Notes: a model not told the origin generated them from the letters alone. A DNA stretch of 64,000 bases from Sipunculus nudus (GCA_026874595.1 CM049320.1:35374214-35438213); one strand, 5' to 3'. Positions 23,403 to 36,500 are shown, counted from the first letter of the stretch. Translations and numbers: made by a program.

Positions 23403-25000
23403 GTATGTGTAGCTATGTGTGTCTATAACATACGAAACCTAACATCAAAGGGTATATTTGTATTTTTTTAAATAGAACAGGTATGCATTAATTGTTTTAG
23501 GAACATAATTATGTAATATCCAGAAAAGCATGATCAAGTGTTTGATGCATTTTGTTTCAACATATAATTTACAGTTTGTCATATCTCGGATGTCGTTCAT
23601 AAACGTGATGTTGGTGTGAAATATTGAAAAGTACTGTGTTTGAGACTAACCTTGAAGCAATCCAAACAATCAAATAGGTAAACAACAAGGTTCATCCAAA
23701 TAACACCGATGCAAATGTCATGGCGGCAACGGCCATGTAAATGCCAGATGGTATAAACTCAGCTGAAAAAAATGCCAGACTTTCAATTGAGGACTTTATT
23801 ATTTTTTATTGGAACAATGTTTACAAAAATAAAACAGATCAATTATAAAAAGGAAAATATATCAGATACCAGTCAATTAACCAGAGGCCAAACCTTTTGA
23901 TGAATTATACAAGCTGAAAGGGAAAATCAGACTGATAAACTCGGTACAAGAGGTGCAAGTGATAGTTGATGTAGTCCCAAACACTGACTATAACCAGTAT
24001 TGTAAACACTTGTAGAAAGATATTGCACCCTCTTATGGTAGTTCAGGTTATTGATTACAGGAGAAAATTGGGTTGAGTTGTCCGGCTGTGTCTCGTCTTG
24101 ACTCCCTGAAATGGCTTTCGTAAATGTTGTACATTCTCACACGGTGAGCGAAAGAATACGTACATTTAATGATATTATTTAATTACCTAATTATTTATCT
24201 GCATTTTGAAGGTTAGTTATCTGTTTGAAATAAGTAGCCTTCTTAATATAACTTGCGTTTAATAAAGACACATTTTGTGTTTTTATTTTATATGCATGAT
24301 TGCCAGATCAATATGACCTGCACAGACACCAGATATTATTATTTTGAAAACTTGAGAAATTGGTTGGTTATTGATTGCGAAATAAAAATAGTTACATGAC
24401 ATATCTGTCCTGTGGATCTTTTCTCTGTATCTTGTTCTATACAAATGTTCATTTGGTTATTTACTCAAAGAAAATTAAATTGAGGTATATTTATTCCCGT
24501 GTAAAACATAGATCAACTGATCATGCCTGAAAAAAAATGATTTTCAGACATGGAGAGGAACAATATAACATAAAAAAATTGCCGTACAAGGTTTAACCTG
24601 TGACGGCGCTTGGTCAATAAATTTATAAGAACTAAACAATTTCCACCAAAGGACGGTGACTTGATTATGACGGGGTATAATTAGGTGGAGAGTAAAAGTA
24701 GATGATTATTTAGCTAGTATATTGTATAAGAGTTTTGAGTATCATGTTTAGATAGAAGTGTGGGAAAGTTAGTAAATGACAACACATGTTTCGATTAATA
24801 TCAATTTCAAAGCAGTTTGAAGTCCGTAGGCACACCTGTCTCTGTAGACCAATCGCGATAGTAACTACCGTCTGGTATAGACAACAATGCATCAACACGT
24901 GTTTAGGTTAATTTTCACACAGTTCATTTTCTAGGGCGTAACATCATTTAGATTCGTGTGTATGATGGACATTCAACGAAGACGGACGTGTTGATTGTTC
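23403..25000. other. No recognisable gene
   Basis: AT-rich non-coding sequence. One short minus-strand frame (24710-24898) has no domain. No transposon ends were identified. Confidence 0.5.
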
Positions 25001-26082
25001 AAGACGCAAGACAGTGTTGTGACGTCAGCAGTCGCATAGAAGCAGTGGATACATAGAATTCGAGAGAAGGAGCTGGGCAGCGCTAGTTTGAGTGTAGTCT
25101 GCTGATATAGATCTACAGTCCTGTGGCTGGTCAGCTAGACGTGTCGATACATCTGAGAGACGACGTGTATCTGTGGTGACAGTCTATGTCTGTAGAAGGC
25201 CGTTTTGTGTTCTCTGTATAGGATTTTTTTTCTATTTTTTTTTTGTGGAGGTAACCGCCTCCAATTTCCAATGCTGACTTAACTAATTCTTAACTAAGTA
25301 TGTACTACTCCAGAGTTTCCATTTCGGTTTGGGACTACTTGACAGGGCGGTAGCACTCGCTTCCTATCATTTTTATATCCTGGTGTCACCAGGGCCCGGT
25401 GTCTACCAAAAAGGTGTCCACTTTGCGGAAGGAATGGCATTCTGTCGATGTGAAACCAATGTGGGATGCTTCCATGAACAGACTGAAAGGACTGTATGGA
25501 GACGTGTAATGACGTGACGCTGGTTGATTCCAGTAGATTTCAGCCGAGGGAGCCTTTGACTCTAGGCTCGTAAAGAACATTCTTTGCGGGGGCAAGAACA
25601 GTAGATACATACGTGAAAACGGACATTCTGTTTCGAGAATCAGTTGTAAGAAGGATCCTCTTACATACATACGCAATCCACGTAGCGTTAGTGCACGTTA
25701 ATATTTTGATGTGATACATCACTGTTTTATGATGGATAGTTTGGCTATTCAGTGATAAGGTAAACCACTGTTATAGGTTTGATATTTACTCAGACTAAAA
25801 AATTGATTTAGCTGGTAGAGCTGTTTAGTCTAATTAAGTTGCGTTAGTTTGTTGTGATTTGTTGAGTGCGGTAACACGACAGGTGTTTCCTTTCGGTTCA
25901 TTTACTTGGACTTTGATACCACAAACTTGATGTTCGTCTATCCGTGCGCCTTTTGATTTTCGGGATCACCAGCGTGTGATTGTAAAGATACCACAGGTTC
26001 TCTTTGTCAGCGGTTACTGTTTAAGTTTGCTATTTTTACGTATGTTACACGGTTCACTTGCAAAGTCAGTTTAGCCGTTAAC
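25001..26082 (+). other. Possible LTR and untranslated leader of the Gypsy element
   Basis: This kilobase lies directly upstream of the gag-like start at 26083 and is less AT-rich than the sequence before it. It holds a CRE palindrome TGACGTCA (25020-25027), a TATAGGATTTTTT stretch and T-rich tract near 25217-25243, and an inverted GGAGG/CCTCC pair (about 25247-25262). The part from about 25860 on looks like a retrotransposon leader by position only. I could not define LTR ends, a primer-binding site or a second LTR, so the assignment is inference from location. Confidence 0.25.
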
Positions 26083-26406
26083 ATGGAGTCGCTGAAGTTC
26101 ATTCTCCAATGTGGACAGGCGTCAGGCTAAAAGGACTATGCTTTACAGTTGTTTGACAAACGTGTCGTGGCTTAAGAAGCCAAGCAGTGAACACGCCGAG
26201 GGCTAGACGAGAGAGATAGAACGTGAAGCAAGGGCTCACGAGATAGAGGTGCCAAAGTTGACATCAGCATCCAGTGCGAGCGATGAGGGCGGTATGAAAC
26301 AGACGAGGAGCAGGAAATCGGTGATCCGGCGAGAGAAACGCGGTGACTCGGATGAATCAAAGATGGTGCCCCCTCCCCTCCCCCAGTCTTTTCGGACTAA
26401 TTTATG
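26083..26406 (+). pseudogene. Gypsy gag N-terminal fragment
   Basis: It starts at an ATG with MESLKFILQCGQASG, resembling the MESLK/MDSLK start of gag in invertebrate Gypsy elements. In-frame stops follow at TAA and TGA positions. A shift near 26216 brings in a charged stretch IEREARAHEIEVPKLTSAS, typical of the helical Glu/Arg-rich linker after the gag N-terminus. The frame then runs through a basic Lys/Arg-rich segment to MVPPPLPQSF and a stop at 26405-26407. The capsid core and zinc knuckle are absent. The sequence jumps within a few bases into the integrase N-terminus, so the deletion removed most of gag and everything to integrase. Gag would form the particle shell. The call rests on the start, the composition and the neighbours. 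Confidence 0.5.
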
Positions 26407-26987
26407 AAGATGGCCCATAAGACGATTAAGGCATTTCTCGGGCACACGATCGCGTAAGAGCTCAGTTCTACTGGAAGGGGATGTATGGTGATATAGCAGC
26501 GTTCTGCAAGTCGTGTCCCACATGTCAGAAGACCACACCGAAAGACAGAGTGTCTGGGGCCACGTTAGGCAAGCTGTCTCATATTGACATATCATGGAGT
26601 AGTATCGCCATAGATGTGGTCGGTCCGATCCATCCTACGTCCGTCAAGGGTCAAAGTTACATACTGACATTTATTAACTACGCTATGCGGTACCCGGAGG
26701 CAGTTGCCTTTAATGCTCGAGTAGGAGTACCGGCGAATGTTCTCACAGACATGGGGAGTCAGTTTATATCTGACCTCACGAAGGAAATTAGCCGCGTGTT
26801 ATCTGTATACCAGCTAACTACCACACCTTATCATCCGATGTGTAACGGGATGGATGAGAGATTCAACGGCACGTTGAAACAGATGTTAAAACGTATGTTG
26901 GCGGAGAGACCAAGAGATTGGAGTTTGTATTTGAGCGCGGTGATCTTTGTGTATAGAGCGCAGCTACATGAGATCACATCAAGGTGA
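26404..26987 (+). pseudogene. Gypsy integrase with internal deletion
   Basis: Integrase inserts the DNA copy of the element into the genome. The N-terminal zinc-binding part is frameshifted: MKMAH at 26404, a shift near 26450, then QFYWKGMYGDIAAFCKSCPTC with the paired cysteines of the HHCC finger. The following 168-codon open frame (26481-26987) carries the catalytic triad: Asp45 in IAIDVVGPI, Asp90 in VLTDMGSQF and Glu126 in MDERFNGTL. The last two are separated by 35 residues, the D,D(35)E spacing. The first two are only 45 apart, because about 15 residues are missing between RYPEAVAFN and ARVGVP. The usual DYATRYPEA appears as NYAMRYPEA. The C-terminal domain is replaced by a stop soon after VIFVYRAQL. 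The protein would be non-functional because of the core deletion and lost ends. Confidence 0.85.
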
Positions 26988-27136
26988 AAACCACTCATGT
27001 AAACATGTAAGAATAGTATCAGACCAGGACTGATCGTCAACATTTCTTAGCGGCTTTCTCCTTGAGCACGAACGAATTCGTACGAGAACCGAATCATCCG
27101 TATTGTGAAACCGAATCTCCCTAAGTCGGAAAACTA

Positions 27137-27712
27137 AACCTTGAGGGAGTAGACGAAACCTCCCACGTTTCATTATCATCAACGGTGCGCAGCCAAACTG
27201 AACGTGACGTACAGGTTAATGCCGATCTAAGCAAGCGACAGCGGTGTGAGATACGTCCGATACGCCTGTGAAACCGTATCGTGTTCCGTTTGAGTTGAGA
27301 GGGACCATGGGATTGGAAATCAACGAGATGTTTGAATTAGGCATTTTTGAAAAGTCGGAGTCGAGTTTTGCGTCATCTTGTATCATGCTGCTTAAACCAG
27401 ACGATTTCCGCAAATTGAACAAGTCGGTCGTTTTCAATCCAGAACCAATGTCGGAGACGGAAACCCTATTCACGAAAGTCGCCAAAATTAGGTATTTTAT
27501 GATGATCGATATGACGGAAGGCTACTGGCAGATTCCGATGTAGGAGAAAACTAGAGAGAAAATGACGTTCATAACGCCTGGGGGACATTACCAATTGGTA
27601 GGGAAGTAATTAGCCGCATGTTGCGGAAGTTGTTCAGCGACATGCCGAACGTGATCTGTTACATCGATGACGTGCTTATACTCGCAGAATCGATGGACGA
27701 GTATATGATAAC
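27137..27712 (+). pseudogene. Gypsy reverse transcriptase fragment with linker
   Basis: Reverse transcriptase copies the element's RNA into DNA. The pieces in order are: a protease-RT linker (LEGVDETSHVSLSS at 27140, frame 2); then after a shift the RT N-terminus KPYRVPFELR (27271), EINEMFELGIFEKSESSFAS, KPDDFRKLNK, and YFMMIDMTEGYWQIPM to a stop at 27541-27543; then MTFITPGGHYQLV; and in a third frame RKLFSDMPNVICYIDDVLI with the YIDD catalytic box at 27660-27671. Two short deletions are clear. The residues between KPD and DFRKLNK that normally carry the YR.C.D motif are gone, as is the MPFGL..A stretch between GGHYQ and the RKLFSD segment. Coding similarity stops near 27712, where satellite sequence begins. 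RNase H and the rest of pol are missing. Confidence 0.85.
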
Positions 27713-27719
27713 GATATGA

Positions 27720-28495
27720 GACTCGAGCTAACCCCGAGATCACTGTGATATCATACGGGAGTCACGAATGTGAGTTCATAACTATTAACCAACTGTGAAC
27801 TCGTGGTTAAATCACAGCAGTGAGTTCATGTCTGTCACACAACATTGAGTTCAAAGTGATATCATAGAGCGACGTAAAAAAATGTGACACTACGGTGAAT
27901 TCACAACCGTGAACTCAAAGTGATATCATGGCATGAGATCATGTCTGTTACACAACAGTGAGTTCAGGATGAAATCAAAATGTGACACCACGATGAATTC
28001 ACAACCGTGAGCTAACAGTGATAGCATGGCATGATTTCATGTCTGTTATACAACAGTGACTTCATAGTAATATCATAGCATGAAGTCATTTCTGTTACCT
28101 AACAGGAGGATGATATACAAATATGACACCGCAGTGAATTCACAACCGTGAGCGCACAGTGACAGTAGCAATTAGCTCATGTATGTTACACAACGGTGAG
28201 GTCACAGTATTAATTCCGGAAGATATCAAAATATGACACAGAGGTGAATTCACAACCGTGATTTGATACATGTTACACAACAGTTAGTTCACAGGGATTT
28301 CGGAGGAAGACTTTGTAAAATGTAACACCGTGATGAATTCACAACCGTAAGTTTACAGTGATAGCAGAGAATGACGTCATAATGTGACACCGTGGTGAAT
28401 TAACAACCGAGAGCTCAGAGTGATAGCATGGCATTGAGTTCATGTATGTTACACAACAGGTAGTTTAGAGTGATATCACAGGATGACATAAAAAA
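27720..28495. repeat. Diverged left edge of the satellite array
   Basis: Irregular monomers related to the 113-bp satellite. The TGTGACAC landmark lies at 27883, 27981, 28122 (as TATGACAC), 28232, 28321 (as TGTAACAC), 28383 and 28496, giving lengths of 98, 141, 110, 89, 62 and then 113 bp. These copies keep GTGAATTCAC, CAACCGTGAGCTC and CAGTGAGTTCA where the core reads GAATTGAC, CAACTGTGAGCTC and CAGGTAGTTTA, so they are more palindromic and contain CpG. The edge directly follows the truncated Gypsy RT, with the first clear satellite-like palindrome (CACTGTGATATCAT) at about 27740. Confidence 0.85.
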
Positions 28496-29039
28496 TGTGA
28501 CACCACAGTGAATTGACAACTGTGAGGTCACAGTGATAGCATGGCATTGAGGTCATGTATGTTACACAACAGGTAGTTTAGAGTGATATCACAGGATGAC
28601 ATAAAAAATGTGACACCACAGTGAATTGACAACTGTGAGCTCACAGTGATAGCTTGGCATTGAGGTCATGTATGTTACACAACAGGTAGTTTAGAGTGAT
28701 ATCACAAGATGACATAAAAAAATGTGACACCACTGTGAATTGACAACTGTGAGCTCACAGTGATAGCATGGCATTGAGGTCATGTATGTTACACAACAGG
28801 TAGTTTAGAGTGATATCACAGGATGACATAAAAAATGTGACACCACAGTGAATTGACAACTGTGAGCTCACAGTGATAGCATGGCATTGAGGTCATGTAT
28901 GTTACACAACAGGTAGTTTAGAGTGATATCACAGGATGACATAACAAATGTGACACCACAGTGAATTGACAACTGTGAGCTCACAGTGATAGAATGGCAT
29001 TGAGGTCATGTATGTTACACAACAGGTAGTTTTGAGTGA

Positions 29040-31108
29040 TATCACAAGATGACATAAAAAATGTGACACCACAGTGAATTGACAACTGTGAGCTCACAGT
29101 GATAGCATGGCAGTGAGGTCATATATGTTACACAACAGGTAGTTTAGAGTGATATCACAAGATGACATAAAAAAATGTGACACCACAGTGAATTGACAAC
29201 TGTGAGCTCACAGTGATAGCATGGCATTGAGGTCATGTATGTTACACAACAGGTAGTTTAGAGTGATATCACAGGATGACATAAAAAAATGTAACCCACA
29301 GTGAATTGACAACAGTGAGCTCAAAGTGATAGCATGGCATTGAGGTCATGTATGTTACACAACAGGTAGTTTAGAGTGATATCACAGGATGAGATAAAAA
29401 ATGTGACACCACAGTCAATTGACGGCTGTGAGCTCACAGTGATAGCATGGCATTGAGGTCATGTATGTTACACAACAGGTAGTTTAGAGTGATATCACAA
29501 GATGACATAAAAAATGTGACACCACAGTGAATTGACAACTGTGAGCTCACAGTGATAGCATGGCATTGAGGTCATGTATGTTACACAACAGGTAGGTTAG
29601 AGTGATATCACAAGATAACATAAAAAATGTGACACCACAGTGAATTGACAACTGTGAGCTCACAGTGATAGCATGGCATTGAGGTCATGTATGTTACACA
29701 ACAGGTAGTTTAGAGTGATATCACAGGATGACATAAAAAATGTGACACCACAGTGAATTGACAACTGTGAGCTCACAGTGATAGCATGGCATTCAGGTCA
29801 TGTATGTTACACAACAGGTAGTTTAGAGTGATATCACAGGATGACATAAAAAATGTGACACCACAGTGAATTGACAACTATGAGCTCACAGTGATAGCAT
29901 GGCATTCAGGTCATGTATGTTACACAACAGGTAGTTTAGAGTGATATCACAGGATGACATAAAAAATGTGACACCACAGTAAATTGACAACTATGAGCTC
30001 ACAGTGATAGCATGGCATTGAGGTCATGTATGTTACACAACAGGTAGTTTAGAGTGATATCACAGGATGACATAAAAAAATGTGACACCACAGTGAATTG
30101 ACAACTATGAGCTCACAGTGATAGCATGGCATTGAGGTCATGTATGTTACACAACAGGTAGTTTAGAGTGATATCACAGGATGACATAAAAAATGTGACA
30201 CCACAGTAAATTGACAACTATGAGCTCACAGTGATAGCATGGCATTGAGGTCATGTATGTTACACAACAGGTAGTTTAGAGTGATATCACAGGATGACAT
30301 AAAAAATGTGACACCACAGTGAATTGACGGCTGTGAGCTCACAGTGATAGCATGGCATTGAGGTCATGTATGTTACACAACAGGTAGTTAAGAGTGATAT
30401 CACAAGATGACATAAAAAATGTGACACCACAGTGAATTGACAACTGTGAGCTCACAGTGATAGCATGGCATTGAGGTCATGTATGTTACACAACAGGTAG
30501 TTTAGAGTGATATCACAAGATGACATAAAAAAATGTGACACCACAGTGAATTGACAACTGTGAGCTCACAGTGATAGCATGGCATTGAGGTCATGTATGT
30601 TACACAACAGGTAGTTTAGAGTGATATCACAGGATGACATAAAAAAATGTAACCCACAGTGAATTGACAACAGTGAGCTCACAGTGATAGCATGGCATTG
30701 AGGTCATGTATGTTACACAACAGGTAGTTTAGAGTGATATCACAGGATGAGATAAAAAATGTGACACCACAGTCAATTGACGGCTGTGAGCTCACAGTGA
30801 TAGCATGGCATTGAGGTCATGTATGTTACACAACAGGTAGTTTAGAGTGATATCACAAGATGACATAAAAAATGTGACACCACAGTGAATTGACAACTGT
30901 GAGCTCACAGTGATAGCATGGCATTGAGGTCATGTATGTTACACAACAGGTAGGTTAGAGTGATATCACAAGATAACATAAAAAATGTGACACCACAGTG
31001 AATTGACAACTGTGAGCTCACAGAGATAGCATGGCATTGAGGTCATGTATGTTACACAACAGGTAGTTTAGAGTGATATCACAGGATGACATAAAAAATG
31101 TGACACCA
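29040..31108. repeat. 12-monomer higher-order duplication
   Basis: The segment at about 29040-29750 recurs at about 30398-31108, offset 1358 bp (12 monomers). Diagnostic shared variants are GTAACCCACAG (29291 and 30649), CAACAGTGAGC just after it, GATGAGATAAAA, GTCAATTGACGG, and GGTAGGTTAG with AAGATAACATAAA (29591 and 30949). Private changes such as CAGTGAGGTCATATATG near 29111 are in one copy only. Confidence 0.8.
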
Positions 31109-33559
31109 CAGTAAATTGACAACTATGAGCTCACAGTGATAGCATGGCATTGAGGTCATGTATGTTACACAACAGGTAGTTTAGAGTGATATCACAGGAT
31201 GACATAAAAAATGTGACACCACAGTGAATTGACGGCTGTGAGCTCACAGTGATAGCATGGCATTGAGGTCATGTATGTTACACAACAGGTAGTTTTGAGT
31301 GATATCACAAGATGACATAAAAAATGTGACACCACAGTGAATTGACAACTGTGAGCTCACAGTGATAGCATGGCATTGAGGTCATGTATGTTACACAATA
31401 GGTAGTTTAGAGTGATATCACAAGATGACATAAAAAATGTGACACCACAGTGAATTGACAACTGTGAGCTCACAGTGATAGCATGGCATTGAGGTCATCT
31501 ATGTTACACAACAGGTAGTTTAGAGTGATATCACAGGATGACATATAAAATGTGACACCACAGTGAATTGACAACTGTGAGCTCACAGTAATAACATGGC
31601 ATTGAGGTCATGTATGTTACACAACAGGTAGTTTAGAGTGATATTACAGGATGACATAAAAATATGACACCACAGTAAATTGACAACTGTGAGCTCACAG
31701 TGATAGCATGGCATTGAGGTCATGTATGTTACACAACAGGTAGTTTAGAGTGATATCACAGGATGCCATAAAAAATGTGACACCACAGTGAATTGACGGC
31801 TGTGAGCTCACAGTGATAGCATGGCATTGATGTCATGTATGTTACACAACAGGTAGTTTAGAGTGATATCACAAGATGACATAAAAAATGTGACACCACA
31901 GTGATTTGACAACTGTGAGCTCACAGTGATAGCATGGCATAGAGGTCATGTATGTTACACAACAGGTAGTTTAGAGTGATATCACAGGATGACATAAAAA
32001 ATGTGACACCACAGTGAATTGACAACTGTGAGCCCACAGTGATAGCATTGCATTGAGGTCATGTATGTTACACAACAGGTAGTTTAGAGTGATATCACAA
32101 GATGACATAAAAAATGTGACACCACAGTGAATTGACGGCTGTGAGCTCACAGTGATAGCATGGCATTGAGGTCATGTATGTTACACAACAGGTAGTTTAG
32201 AGTGATATCACAGGATGACATAAAAAATATGACACCACAGTAAATTGAAAACTGTGAGCTCACAGTGATAGCATGGCATTGAGGTCATATATGTTACACA
32301 ACAGGTAGTTTAGAGTGATATCACAGGATGACATAAAAATATGACACCACAGTAAATTGACAACTGTGAGCTCACAGTGATAGCATGGCATTGAGGTCAT
32401 GTATGTTACACAACAGGTAGTTTAGAGTGATATCACAGGATGACATAAAAAATGTGACACCACAGTGAATTGACAACTGTGAGCTCACAGTGATAGCATG
32501 GCATTGAGGTCATATATGTTACACAACAGGTAGTTTAGAGTGATATCACAGGATGACATAAAAAATGTGACACCACAGTGAACTGACAACTGTGAGCTCA
32601 CAGTGATATCATGGCATTGAGGTCATGTATGTTACACAACAGGTAGTTTAGAGTGATATCACAGGATTACATAAAAAATGTGACACCACAGTGAATTGAC
32701 AACTGTGAGCTCACAGTGATAGCATGGCATTGAGGTCATGTATGTTACACAACAGGTAGTTTAGAGTGATATCACAGGATGACATAAAAAATGTGACACC
32801 ACAGTGAATTGACAACTGTGAGCTCACATTGATAGCATGGCATTGAGGTCATGTATGTTACACAACAGGTAGTTTAGAGTGATATCACAAGATGACATAA
32901 AAAATGTGACACCACAGTGAATTGACAACTGTGAGCTCACAGTGATAGCATTGCATTGAGGTCATGTATGTTACACAACAGGTAGTTTAGAGTGATATCA
33001 CAGGATGACATATAAAATGTGACACCACAGTGAATTGACAACTGTGAGCTCACAGTGATAACATGGCATTGAGGTCATGTATGTTACACAACAGGTAGTT
33101 TAGAGTGATATCACAGGATGAAATAAAAAATGTGACACCACAGTGAATTGACGGCTATGAGCTCACAGTGATAGCATGGCATTGAGGTCATGTATGTTAC
33201 ACAACAGGTAGTTTAGAGTGATATCACAAGATGACATAAAAAATGTGACACCACAGCGAATTGACAACTGTGAGCTCACAGTGATAGCATGGCATTGACG
33301 TCATGTATGTTACACAACAGGTAGTTTAGAGTGATATCACAGGATGACATATAAAATGTGACACCACAGTGAATTGACAACTGTGAGCTCACAGTGATAA
33401 CATGACATTTAGGTCATGTATGTTACACAACAGGTAGTTTAGAGTGATATCACAGGATGACATAAAAATATGACACCACAGTAAATTGACAACTGTGAGC
33501 TCACAGTGATAGCATGGCATTGAGGTCATGTATGTTACATAACAGGTAGTTTAGAGTGA

Positions 33560-36500
33560 TATCACAAGATGACATAAAAAATGTGACACCACAGTGAATT
33601 GACAACTGTGAGCTCACAGTGATAGCATTGCATTGAGGTCATGTATGTTTCACAACAGGTAGTTTAGAGTGATATCACAGGATGAAATATAAAATGTGAC
33701 ACCACAGTGAATTGACAACTGTAAGCTCACAGTGATAACATGGCATTGAGGTCATGTATGTTACACAACAGGTAGTTTAGAGTGATATCACAGGATGAAA
33801 TAAAAAATGTGACACCACAGTGAATTGACGGCTGTGAGCTCACAGTTATAGCATGGCATTGAGGTCATGTATGTTACACAACAGTTAGTTTAGAGTGATA
33901 TCACAGGATGCCATAAAAAATGTGACACCACAGTGAATTGACGGCTGTGACCTCACAGTGATAGCATGGCATTGAGGTTATGTATGTTACACAACAGGTA
34001 GTTTAGAGTGATATCTCAAGATGACATAAAAAATGTGACACCACAGTGAATTGACAACTGTGAGCTCACAGTGATAGCATGGCATTAAGGCCATGTATGT
34101 TACACAACAGGTAGTTTAGAGTGATATCACAGGTTGACATAAAAAAATGTGACACCACAGTGAATTGACAACTGTGAGCTCACAGTGATAGCATGGCATT
34201 GAGGTCATGTATGTTACACAACAGGTAGTTTAGAGTGATATCAGAAGATGACATAAAAGATGTGACACCACAGTGAATTGACAACTGTGAGCTCACAGGG
34301 ATAGCATTGCATTGAGGTCATGTATGTTACACAACAGGTAGTTTAGAGCGATATCACAGGATGACATAAAAAATGTGACACCTCAGTGAATTGACAACTG
34401 TGAGCTCACAGTGATAGCATGGCATTGAGGTCATGTATGTTACACAACAGGTAGTTTAGAGTGATATCACAGGATGACATAAAAAATATGACACCACAGT
34501 AAATTGACAACTGTAAACTCACAGTGATAACATGGCATTGAGGTCATGTATGTTACACAACAGGTAGTTTAGAGTGATATCACAAGATGACATAAAAAAT
34601 GTGACACCACAGTGAATTGACAACTGTGAGCTCACAGTGATAGCATGGCATTGAGGTCATGTATGTTACACAACAGGTAGGTTAGAGTGATATCACAGGA
34701 TGACATAAAAAATGTGACACCACAGTGAATTGACGGCTGTGAGCTCACAGTGATAGCATGGCATTGAGGTCATGTATGTTATACAACAGGTAGTTTAGAG
34801 TGATATCACAAGATGACATAACAAATGTGACACCACAGTGAATTGACAACTGTGAGCTCACAGTGATAGCATGGCATTGGGGTCATGTATGTTACACAAC
34901 AGGTAAATTTAGAGTGATATCACAAGATGACATAAAAAATGTGACACCACAGTGAATTGACAACTGTGAGCTCACAGTGATAGCATGGCATTGAGGTCAT
35001 GTATGTTACACAACAGGTAGTTTAGAGTGATATCACAGGATGACATATAAAATGTGACACCACAGTGAATTGACAACTGTGAGCTCACAGTGATAACATG
35101 GCATTGAGGTCATGTATGTTACACAACAGGTAGTTTAGAGTGATATCACAGGATGACATAAAAAGTATGACACCACAGTAAATTGACAACTGTGAGCTCA
35201 AAGTGATAGCATGGCATTGAGGTCATGTATGTTACACAACAGGTAGTTTAGAGTGATATCACAAGATGACATAAAAAATGTGACACCACAGTGAATTGAC
35301 AACTGTGAGCTCACAGTGATAGCATGGCATTGAGGTCATGTATGTTACACAACAGGTAGTTTAGAGTGATATCACAGGATGACATATAAAATGTGACACC
35401 ACAGTGAATTGACAACTGTGAGCTCACAGTGATAACATGGCATTGAGGTCATATATGTTACACAACAGGTAGTTTAGAGTGATATCACAGGATGACATAA
35501 AAAATATGACACCACAGTAAATTGACAACTGTGAGCTAACAGTGAGAGCATGGCATTGAGGTCATGTATGTTACACAACAGGTAGTTTAGAGTGATATCA
35601 CAGGACGCCATAAAAAATGTAACACCACAGTGAATTGACGGCTGTGAGCTCACAGTGATAGCATGGGATTGAGGTCATGTATGTTACACAACAGGTAGTT
35701 TAGAGTGATATCACAAGATGACATAAAAATGTGACACCACAGTGAATTGACAGCTGTGAGCTCACAGTGATAGCATGGCATTGAGGTCATGTATGTTACA
35801 GAACAGGTAGTTTAGAGTGATATCAAAAGATGACATAAAAAATGTGACACCACAGTGAAATGACAACTGTGAGCTCACAGTGATAGCATGGCATTGAGGT
35901 CATGTATGTTACACAACAGGTAGTTTAGAGTGATATCACAAGATGACATAAAAAATGTGACACCACAGTGAATTGACGGCTGTCAGCTCACAGTGATAGC
36001 ATGGCATTGAGGTCATGTATGTTACACAACAGGTAGTTTAGAGTGATATCACAAGATGACATAAAAAATGTGACATCACAGTGAATTGACAACTGTGAGC
36101 TCACAGTGATAGCATGGCATCGAGGTCATGTATGTTACACAACAGGTAGTTTAGAGTGATATCACAAGATGACATAAAAAATGTGACACCACAGTGAATT
36201 GACAACTGTGAGCTCACAGTGATAGCATGGCATTGAGGTCATGTATGTTACACAACAGGTAGTTTAGAGTGATATCACAAGATAACATAAAAAATATCAC
36301 ACCACAGTGAATTGACAACTGTGAGCTCACAGTGATAGCATGGCACTGAGGTCATGTATGTTACACAACAGGTAGTTTAGAGTGATATCACAGGATGACA
36401 TAAAAAATGTGACACCACAGTGAATTGACAACTGTGAGCCCACAGTGATAGCATGGCATTGAGGTCATGTATGTTACACAACAGGTAGTTTAGAGTGATA

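Larger units (their letters stand above)
26083..27712 (+). mobile_element. Scrambled Ty3/Gypsy LTR retrotransposon relic
   Basis: Three coding pieces lie on one strand within 1.6 kb: a gag N-terminal piece, an integrase, and the N-terminal and palm part of a reverse transcriptase with its upstream linker. The residual motifs are of the Ty3/Gypsy type throughout. The normal Gypsy order is gag, protease, RT, RNase H, integrase; here integrase precedes RT. Protease, RNase H and the 3' LTR are missing, and the downstream side ends at the satellite array. Several internal deletions, frameshifts and stops make it inactive. Either two deletion derivatives were joined, or the element descends from a lineage with integrase before RT (the Gmr1 arrangement). 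Confidence 0.75.

Noticed and set aside
25020-25027. CRE octamer as a promoter call (also at 1042-1049)
   Set aside because: An eight-base palindrome without a defined transcription start or LTR border is not enough to call a regulatory element.
26172-27182. Minus-strand open frames opposite gag, integrase and the RT linker
   Set aside because: They are shadows of the plus-strand Gypsy coding pieces, whose motifs are clear.
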